The notes beneath the pieces were generated by a model, which worked only from the letters and a program-made list of their open reading frames with translations, was not told the DNA's origin and did no database searches. DNA of 64,000 nt from Mycobacterium colombiense (GTDB taxonomy: Bacteria; Actinomycetota; Actinomycetes; Mycobacteriales; Mycobacteriaceae), in the NCBI RefSeq assembly GCF_003284935.1, contig NZ_QMEV01000001.1:124001-188000 (forward strand), read 5' to 3'. Position numbers and translations under genes: made by a program. Position 1 is the first letter of the stretch, and every line of letters starts with the position of its first letter. Shown in pieces: positions 58,843 through 64,000 of this stretch.

Positions 58843-60282
58843 TCACTCCCCGGCGTCGGCCTCGTCGGACTCGCCGGCCTCCGAAGTTGAATCGTCGGCC
58901 TCCTCAGCCTCGCCCGCCGGCTCGGCATCGTCGGCCTCCGAAGTTGAATCGTCGGCCTCCGAACGCTTGCCGAAGAATTCACTGGTGTCGATGGCGTTTC
59001 CGGAGGTATCGGTGACGGTCGCCGCCCGGATCACCTCGGCGATGGCCAGCGCCCGGCGCACATCGGCGAACATCGCCGGCAGCTGGTTGTTCTCCTGGAG
59101 GTAGGCCAACAGCTGCTGGGGCTCGATGCCGTATTGCCGCGACGTCGCCACCAGCCGCTCGGTCAGGTCGTCCTGGCCGACCTGGACGTCTAGCTCGTCG
59201 GCCAGGGCGTCCAGCAGCAGCTGCCGTTTCACGTCCGTCTCGGCGGCGGTGCGCGTCTCGGTCTCGAACTCTTCGCGCGACTTGCCTTGCTGGGCCAGCA
59301 CTTCCTCCAGCTTGGATTCGTCGTGGTCGAGGCTGTGCAAGGCGTTGTGCAGGGCGCTGTCCACCTGCGCCTTGACGATCGCTTCGGGCAGCGGCACCTC
59401 GACCTGCTCGAGCAGCGCGTCGAGCGCGGCCTCCCGAATGTTTTCGGCCTGCTGGGCGCGCTTGGTCCGGCCGACCTGGTCGCGCAGGTTGGCCTTCAGC
59501 TCCTCGATGGTGTCGAACTCGCTGGCCAGTTGGGCGAACTCGTCGTCGGCCTCGGGCAGCTCCCGTTCCTTGATCGACTTGACCGTGACGGTGACCTGCG
59601 CGTCCTTGCCCGCGTGCTCGCCGGTCGCCAGCTGCGCGGTGAACTCCTTGGATTCGTCGACGGACAGCCCGACCAGGGCCTCGTCGAGGCCCGCGATCAG
59701 CCGGCCCGAACCGACCTCGTGGGACAGGCCCTGCGCGGCGGCCCCCGGGACCTCTTCCCCGTCGATGGTGGCCGACAGGTCGATCGAGACGAAGTCGCCG
59801 TCGGCGATGGGGCGGTCCACCCCGGTCAGCGTCCCGAATCGGGCACGCAGAGACTGCAGTTCGGCGTCGACGTCGTCGTCGCTGACCTCGATCGGGTCCA
59901 CCGAGACCTTGAGCTCACCGGGGTCCGGCAGGGTCAGCTTGGGGCGCACGTCGACCTCGGCGGTGAACGCCAGCTCCTCGCCGTACTCCTTTTTGGTGAC
60001 CTCGATCTCGGGCTGGCCCAGCGGGTGCACCTCCGACTCGGCGACGGCCTGCCCGTATCGCGCCGGCAGCGCCTCGCTGACGACCTGATCCAGCATGGCC
60101 TCGCGACCGAACCGGGCCTCCAGCAACTTCGCCGGCGCTTTGCCCGGCCGGAATCCGGGCAGCCGCACCTGGCGGGCCAGCTCCTTGTACGCGCGCTGGA
60201 AGTCGGGTTCGAGTTCTGAGAAGGGGACCTCCACGTTGATGCGCACCCGGGTGGGGCTCAACTGCTCGACGGTGCTCTTCAC
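58843..60282 (-). CDS. tig: Trigger factor
   Basis: Ribosome-bound chaperone with prolyl isomerase activity. The start GTG 60282 gives 479 residues beginning [19 protein letters not shown]. Domains are the ribosome-binding part with the GFRPGKAP signature near residues 44-51, a PPIase domain (about 150-240) and a helical C-terminal domain. The last 45 residues form an acidic Ser/Glu/Asp/Ala tail with duplicated units. In-frame sequence upstream of GTG runs into the tRNA-Pro gene and is non-coding. Matches Rv2462c. Confidence 0.95.
   Translation of the reverse strand: MKSTVEQLSPTRVRINVEVPFSELEPDFQRAYKELARQVRLPGFRPGKAPAKLLEARFGREAMLDQVVSEALPARYGQAVAESEVHPLGQPEIEVTKKEYGEELAFTAEVDVRPKLTLPDPGELKVSVDPIEVSDDDVDAELQSLRARFGTLTGVDRPIADGDFVSIDLSATIDGEEVPGAAAQGLSHEVGSGRLIAGLDEALVGLSVDESKEFTAQLATGEHAGKDAQVTVTVKSIKERELPEADDEFAQLASEFDTIEELKANLRDQVGRTKRAQQAENIREAALDALLEQVEVPLPEAIVKAQVDSALHNALHSLDHDESKLEEVLAQQGKSREEFETETRTAAETDVKRQLLLDALADELDVQVGQDDLTERLVATSRQYGIEPQQLLAYLQENNQLPAMFADVRRALAIAEVIRAATVTDTSGNAIDTSEFFGKRSEADDSTSEADDAEPAGEAEEADDSTSEAGESDEADAGE
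58875..58960 (-). repeat. 29-bp direct repeat in the trigger factor acidic tail
   Basis: Identical 29-bp copies at 58875-58903 and 58932-58960 have a 57-bp period, a multiple of three, so the duplication adds 19 codons in frame. They encode EADDSTSEA. The AT-containing core GAAGTTGAATC is unlike the GC-rich surroundings. Confidence 0.9.
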
Positions 60283-60359
60283 GGGTGTGCTCCTCAGTGC
60301 TCGTTCTTGGTTCGTTCTCGGTGTCGGTGGGCCGTGCGAAAGCACGGGGCCAGTCGTGC

Positions 60360-60436
60360 TGGTCGGGGTGACAGGATTTGAACCTGCGGCCTTCCGCTCC
60401 CAAAGCGGATGCGCTACCAAGCTGCGCTACACCCCG
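60360..60436 (-). tRNA. tRNA-Pro (anticodon TGG)
   Basis: On the minus strand the 7-bp acceptor CGGGGTG pairs with CACCCCG, followed by discriminator A and an encoded CCA end. The anticodon arm CCGCTTTGGGAGCGG shows anticodon TGG. The T-loop is GGTTCAAATCC. It lies 77 bp upstream of tig on the same strand. Confidence 0.97.
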
Positions 60437-60585
60437 CGCTGACCTCGATGATCCTAAGGCCCCTGAAACACTGGGTTGGTCACGGGCTTCGCAGCGACGT
60501 CGCAGACCTTACGGAGCGATCACAAAACCGAGTCGATTAGATTTGATCTTCGTCGCCAGCTACAGTCACGCTCGACTGAACACAT

Positions 60586-60656
60586 GCGGGCGTAGCTCAA
60601 TGGTAGAGCCCTAGTCTTCCAAACTAGCTACGCGGGTTCGATTCCCGTCGCCCGCT
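60586..60656 (+). tRNA. tRNA-Gly (anticodon TCC)
   Basis: The acceptor GCGGGCG pairs with CGCCCGC (discriminator T, no encoded CCA). The anticodon arm CTAGTCTTCCAAACTAG gives anticodon TCC, and the T-loop is GGTTCGATTCC. It lies 32 bp before lipP on the same strand. Confidence 0.97.
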
Positions 60657-60688
60657 CGGGCTAACTATCTGCTCGATAGAGAGGCGCC

Positions 60689-61879
60689 ATGAGCGACCTG
60701 AAGACCGACGTGTCGATTCATGGCTCATGCGCGTCGGACTTCGTCGGGGTTCGCGACGCATTCGAGCGCAATTTCACCCTGGGCGATGAAGTCGGCGCCG
60801 CCGTCGCGGTGTGGGTCGACGGGTCGCTGGTCGTCAATCTGTGGGGTGGCTGGGCCGACGCGGCCCGTACCCGGCCGTGGCAGCAGAACACCCTGACCAC
60901 GGTGTTGTCCGGCACGAAGGGCCTGTCGGCCACCTGCGTGCACCAGCTCGCCGACCGCGGCGAGCTGGACCTGCAGGCTCCCGTCGCCCACTACTGGCCC
61001 GAGTTCGCCCAGGCGGGCAAACAGGACATCACGCTGGCGATGGTGATGAGCCACCGATCCGGGGTGATCGGCCCCCGCACCCGCATGCGGTGGGAGCAGG
61101 TCGCCGACTGGGACTACGTCTGCGAACAGCTGGCCGCCGCCGAGCCGTGGTGGGAGCCGGGCACCGCGCAGGGCTACCACATGACCACCTTCGGTTTCAT
61201 CACCGGCGAGGTGTTCCGGCGGGTGACGGGCCGGACCATCGGCCAGTACCTGCGCACCGAGATCGCCGAACCGTTCGGCGCCGACGTGCACATCGGGCTG
61301 CCGCTGAGCGAGCAACACCGGTGCGCCGAGCGGGTCAACAAGCCGCATGCCCGCGACCTGCTGGCCGACGCGAACGCCCCCGGCTATCCCACCAGCCTCG
61401 CGGAGCATCCCAAGGCGGGGCTGTCGATCTCGATGGGGTTCGCCCCCGACGACGAACTCGGCTCGCACGACCTGAACCTGTGGCGCGAGCTCGAGTTCCC
61501 GGGCACCAATGGTCAGGTCTCGGCGCTGGGACTGGCGACGTTCTACAACGCGCTCGCCCAGGAAAAGGTGCTCAGCCGCGAGCACATGGATTTGGTGCGG
61601 GTCTGCCAGGGCGGCCTAGAGACCGATCTGGTGCTGGGGCCGCGGGTGGCCGACCACGGCTGGGGTTTGGGCTACATGCTCAATCAGCGCTGCGTCAACG
61701 GGCCGAATCCGCGCATCTTCGGCCACGGCGGGCTGGGCGGCTCGTTCGGGTTCGTCGACCTAGAGCACCGCATCGGCTACGCCTATGTCGCCAACCATTT
61801 CGACCCGACCAAGGCCAACGCCGATCCGCGCAGCCTGGTGCTGTCCAACGAGGTCTACTCCGTGCTGGGAGTCATCTGA
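60689..61879 (+). CDS. lipP: Beta-lactamase-family esterase (LipP-like)
   Basis: A 396-residue esterase or lipase of the class C beta-lactamase fold, as in family VIII esterases. The SxxK nucleophile motif is Ser74-Gly-Thr-Lys77 (LSGTKGLS). A candidate Tyr motif is GYHMT near residue 155. The C-terminal HGGLGGSFGF motif replaces KTG. No signal peptide is seen, so it is probably cytoplasmic. It starts at ATG 60689 with a GAGAGGCG upstream. Matches Rv2463. Transcription ends at a strong hairpin. Confidence 0.9.
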   Translation: MSDLKTDVSIHGSCASDFVGVRDAFERNFTLGDEVGAAVAVWVDGSLVVNLWGGWADAARTRPWQQNTLTTVLSGTKGLSATCVHQLADRGELDLQAPVAHYWPEFAQAGKQDITLAMVMSHRSGVIGPRTRMRWEQVADWDYVCEQLAAAEPWWEPGTAQGYHMTTFGFITGEVFRRVTGRTIGQYLRTEIAEPFGADVHIGLPLSEQHRCAERVNKPHARDLLADANAPGYPTSLAEHPKAGLSISMGFAPDDELGSHDLNLWRELEFPGTNGQVSALGLATFYNALAQEKVLSREHMDLVRVCQGGLETDLVLGPRVADHGWGLGYMLNQRCVNGPNPRIFGHGGLGGSFGFVDLEHRIGYAYVANHFDPTKANADPRSLVLSNEVYSVLGVI

Positions 61880-61884
61880 CAACA

Positions 61885-61920
61885 CAAATGCGCCCCGCCG
61901 GTATCGGCAGGGCGCATTTG
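61885..61920. terminator. Bidirectional hairpin after lipP
   Basis: Arms 61885-61900 (CAAATGCGCCCCGCCG) and 61905-61920 (CGGCAGGGCGCATTTG) pair with a single mismatch around a GTAT loop. It lies 5 bp after the lipP stop and 18 bp before the stop of the convergent secreted-protein gene. Confidence 0.9.
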
Positions 61921-61938
61921 GTTGCGTGACCTATCGGA

Positions 61939-62250
61939 TCACGGGTGCCAGCCGGGAGGCGGCGGCCCGCCCGGGCCCCACGGGCCACCCGGGTGCGGCG
62001 GCGGTCCCTCGGGACCCCAGCCCGGGCCGCCGGCCGGACCGGGCGGATTCCAGCCGCCGGGTCCGCCCCGCCAGTCGTGGCAGTTGTTCCAGTCCCAGTT
62101 GTTGCCCCAGCCCGGGTCCCACCACTCACCCGGACACCATTGCGGGAAGGGGCCTGGGTGGGCCTGCGCCTCGGTTGCGACGCCCAAGCCCGCCAAACCC
62201 AGCCCACCGATTGCGAGAGCCGTTGCGGCCAAACGTGGAAGAGTTTTCAC
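61939..62250 (-). CDS. Small secreted Gly/Pro/Trp-rich protein
   Basis: A 103-residue hypothetical protein. GTG 62250 begins a signal peptide (MKTLPRLAATALAIGGLGLA) with a probable cut after ATEAQA. The mature part of about 70 residues is rich in Gly, Pro and Trp (WDPGWGNNWDWNNCHDW) with two Cys residues, then a Pro/Gly tail. A longer reading from 62322 adds charged residues unlike a signal peptide. I do not recognise a family. Cell-wall-associated or secreted location is expected. M. tuberculosis has no gene known to me between lipP and nei. Confidence 0.7.
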   Translation of the reverse strand: MKTLPRLAATALAIGGLGLAGLGVATEAQAHPGPFPQWCPGEWWDPGWGNNWDWNNCHDWRGGPGGWNPPGPAGGPGWGPEGPPPHPGGPWGPGGPPPPGWHP

Positions 62251-62353
62251 GTGGTCTCTGGTACCCGTTTTGGTGCTTTGGCTAAACAATTGGCGCCGGC
62301 GGTTCGAGCCGAGAGTTCCCACCCACCGGGCCGACCCCGGTCGGCCCGCTAGC

Positions 62354-63160
62354 TCATTGCTGGCATGCCGGGCACCAGAAGACGTTTCGGCCCTCGAGCA
62401 CCGTCGTGCGGATCGGATCGCCGGACACCCGGCAGGGCTCGCCGGCCCGCCGGTAAACGTAGGTCCGGGGTCGATCGGGTCGGTACGACGGCGCGCCGTG
62501 GTCGTGTTCGGGCCGCACCACGATGATCTTGCCGCGGCGCAGTCCGACCTTCATCAGGGCGACCAGATCGATCCAGGCCGCGTCGAACTCGTCCTCTCCG
62601 ACGTCGCGGCCGGGCCGGAACGGGTCGATCCGGTGGCGGAAGAGCAACTCGCTGCGATAGACATTGCCCACCCCGGCCATCACGGTCTGGTCCATCAACA
62701 GTGCCCCAATAGGCCTGCGCGACTTGGCGATTCGCTTCCACGCCCACGATGGGTCGGCGTCGCTGCGCAACGGATCGGGGCCGAGCCTGGCCAGGACGTC
62801 GCTGACCTGGCCCTCGTCGATGACTTCGCACACCGTCGGCCCGCGCAGGTCGGTGCCGTAGCCCGCGCCGATCATGCGCATCCGCACCTGCCCGACCGCT
62901 TCGGGAAACAGTCCGTCGTCGGGCCGTTCCCATTCGGTGAAGGCGCCGTACAGCCCGAGATGCACGTGCACGATCGGCCCGCCGGCGTAGTGATGAAACA
63001 GGTGCTTGCCCCATGCGCTGGTGCGCTGCAACACTCGCCCGTCGACCACGGCGGCCGAATCAGCGAAGCGACCCTGCGGGCTCGATACCGCGACGGGGGC
63101 GCCGGCGTAGCGGCGTTGGTGCAGCCGGGCCAACCGATGCAGGGTATGCCCCTCGGGCAC
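62354..63160 (-). CDS. nei: Endonuclease VIII / Fpg-family DNA glycosylase
   Basis: Removes oxidised bases from DNA and cleaves the backbone. The 268-residue protein begins MPEGHTLHRL, so the catalytic Pro (residue 2) and Glu3 are present. The H2TH region is GQVSDVLARL...MAGVGNVYRSELLF, and the C-terminal zinc finger shows Cys residues in GEPCRVSG and WCPACQQ. Matches Rv2464c. Located 18 bp from rpiB on the same strand. Confidence 0.93.
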   Translation of the reverse strand: MPEGHTLHRLARLHQRRYAGAPVAVSSPQGRFADSAAVVDGRVLQRTSAWGKHLFHHYAGGPIVHVHLGLYGAFTEWERPDDGLFPEAVGQVRMRMIGAGYGTDLRGPTVCEVIDEGQVSDVLARLGPDPLRSDADPSWAWKRIAKSRRPIGALLMDQTVMAGVGNVYRSELLFRHRIDPFRPGRDVGEDEFDAAWIDLVALMKVGLRRGKIIVVRPEHDHGAPSYRPDRPRTYVYRRAGEPCRVSGDPIRTTVLEGRNVFWCPACQQ

Positions 63161-63178
63161 GCGCAGACCCTTCCGGCG

Positions 63179-63658
63179 TCAGCTCGCCGCGCCGGGTACC
63201 GGCGGGGCCTGGTGGGTGCGTTCGTATTCGGCGAGTATGTCGATACGCCGTTGGTGGCGTTCGGCTTTCGCCCAGGGCGTGGTCAAGAAGGCGTCGACGA
63301 TGGCCAGCGCCTCGGCCACGGTGTGCATGCGGCCGCCGATGCCGATCAGTTGGGCGTTGTTGTGTTCGCGGGCCAGCGCCGCCGTTTCGACGCTCCAGGC
63401 CAGCGCGCACCGCGCGCCGGGCACCTTGTTCGCCGCGATCTGCTCGCCGTTGCCCGAGCCGCCCAGGACAATGCCCAGGCTGTCCGGGTCGGCCACCGTC
63501 CGCGCCGCGGCCGCGATGCAAAACGCCGGGTAGTCGTCTTCGGCGTCGTAGGTGAAGGCGCCGCAATCGATCGGCTCGTGCCCGGATTTGGTGAGGTGAT
63601 CGATGATCTGCTGCTTGAGCTCGAATCCGGCGTGGTCAGAGCCGAGGTAGACGCGCAT
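63179..63658 (-). CDS. rpiB: Ribose-5-phosphate isomerase B
   Basis: Converts ribose-5-phosphate and ribulose-5-phosphate. Start ATG 63658 gives 159 residues beginning MRVYLGSDHAGFELKQ, with the active-site Cys/Ser region GIVLGGSGNGEQIAANK and the His region GIGGRMHT. A longer in-frame reading is not supported. Matches Rv2465c. Only one gene away from nei, probably cotranscribed. Confidence 0.95.
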   Translation of the reverse strand: MRVYLGSDHAGFELKQQIIDHLTKSGHEPIDCGAFTYDAEDDYPAFCIAAAARTVADPDSLGIVLGGSGNGEQIAANKVPGARCALAWSVETAALAREHNNAQLIGIGGRMHTVAEALAIVDAFLTTPWAKAERHQRRIDILAEYERTHQAPPVPGAAS

Positions 63659-63728
63659 GCCCGCAATCCTTACACAGCCACCCGCGGCCCTGACGTCGGC
63701 GATGGAAAGCCGAGCAGCCCCTACCGGT

Positions 63729-64000
63729 CTAGTCGAATTCGGGCTTCTCGTTGCGGCTGCGCTTGAGCTCGAAGAAGTGCGGGTAGGACGCGAAGGCCAC
63801 CGAGGCGTCCCACAGCTTGCCCGCTTCCTCGCCGCGCGGGATCTTGGAGAGCACCGGCCCGAAGAACGCCACATTGTTGACGTGGATGGTCGGCGTGCCG
63901 ACGTCGTCGCCCACCGCGTCCATGCCGGCGTGGTGGCTCTTGCGCAGCGCCTCGTCGTAGGCGTCGCTGTTCGCGGCGTCCGCCAACTCCGACGGCAAGC
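63729..64000 (-). CDS. DsbA-family thioredoxin-fold protein (Rv2466c-like), C-terminal part, cut by right edge
   Basis: About 90 C-terminal residues are visible, ending in [26 protein letters not shown] is the cis-Pro (TP) region of a DsbA/2-hydroxychromene-isomerase-like fold. In M. tuberculosis the protein after rpiB (Rv2466c, about 207 residues) is a mycothiol-linked nitroreductase that activates prodrugs. The catalytic CxxC-type motif would be beyond the window. It lies 70 bp upstream of rpiB. Confidence 0.85.
   Translation of the reverse strand, partial: LPSELADAANSDAYDEALRKSHHAGMDAVGDDVGTPTIHVNNVAFFGPVLSKIPRGEEAGKLWDASVAFASYPHFFELKRSRNEKPEFD

Noticed and set aside
61922-63766. Plus-strand frame of 614 codons across the secreted-protein, nei and rpiB genes
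   Set aside because: It is antisense to three genes with diagnostic motifs on the minus strand.

Overview
The window is high-GC actinobacterial DNA whose gene content and order match Mycobacterium. MmpL and MmpS transporters, a PapA acyltransferase, a PE-PPE-domain esterase, mycothiol-era redox genes, the octT-gpgP-rsfS-nadD block and the rne/valS/clp block all follow the order known from M. tuberculosis around Rv2417c-Rv2466c. Many genes present between these blocks in M. tuberculosis are missing here, and several accessory genes are added, so I read it as a non-tuberculous mycobacterium. The species cannot be named from the sequence alone.

Layout. (1) 1-12242 is a cell-envelope glycolipid locus. 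A large type I polyketide synthase, cut by the left edge, is divergent from papA-mmpL-PE-PPE esterase-FAAL fadD-gap. Gene order plus a malonyl-type acyltransferase motif point to trehalose polyphleate rather than methyl-branched acyltrehalose. (2) 12313-16873 holds a DapB-like oxidoreductase and an mmpS-mmpL pair. It ends in a 55-bp tandem repeat. (3) 16980-24120 is core genome on the minus strand: degV, octT, gpgP, rsfS, nadD, a VWA/MoxR pair and proA. (4) 24228-31494 holds an MscS channel with a CNB-like domain coupled to a class III cyclase homologue, then rbsK, a small membrane protein and nadE. Both the cyclase and the CNB domain lack key canonical residues. (5) 31554-35034 is an accessory cassette of isochorismatase-like hydrolase, class II sirtuin, cytochrome P450 and TetR regulator. 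A near-perfect palindrome lies between the last two. (6) 35065-47995 is a core minus-strand series: proB, obg, rpmA, rplU, rne, ndk, a DUF4233 protein, folC, valS and a trans-acting enoyl-reductase-like gene. (7) 48101-54909 holds rpfE with a long structured leader, about 0.9 kb of gene-poor DNA, mobA, korB, korA and an MFS transporter with no usual start codon. (8) 54932-64000 holds clpX, mmuM, clpP2, clpP1, tig, tRNA-Pro, tRNA-Gly, lipP, a small secreted protein, nei, rpiB and the end of a DsbA-like gene.

How the parts work together. The left locus would make a long-chain acyl group (FAAL plus PKS), attach it to trehalose (PapA), export it (MmpL, Gap) and finish assembly at the cell surface (PE-PPE esterase). 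The core portion covers polymethylated glucan biosynthesis (octT, gpgP), NAD synthesis (nadD, nadE), proline synthesis (proA, proB), translation and RNA decay (obg, L27, L21, RNase E, ValRS), protein folding and turnover (trigger factor, ClpX, ClpP1, ClpP2), resuscitation (rpfE) and anaplerotic 2-oxoglutarate oxidation (korAB).

Gene identities rest on motifs and gene order read by eye. No database search was run. Short regulatory calls are candidates only.
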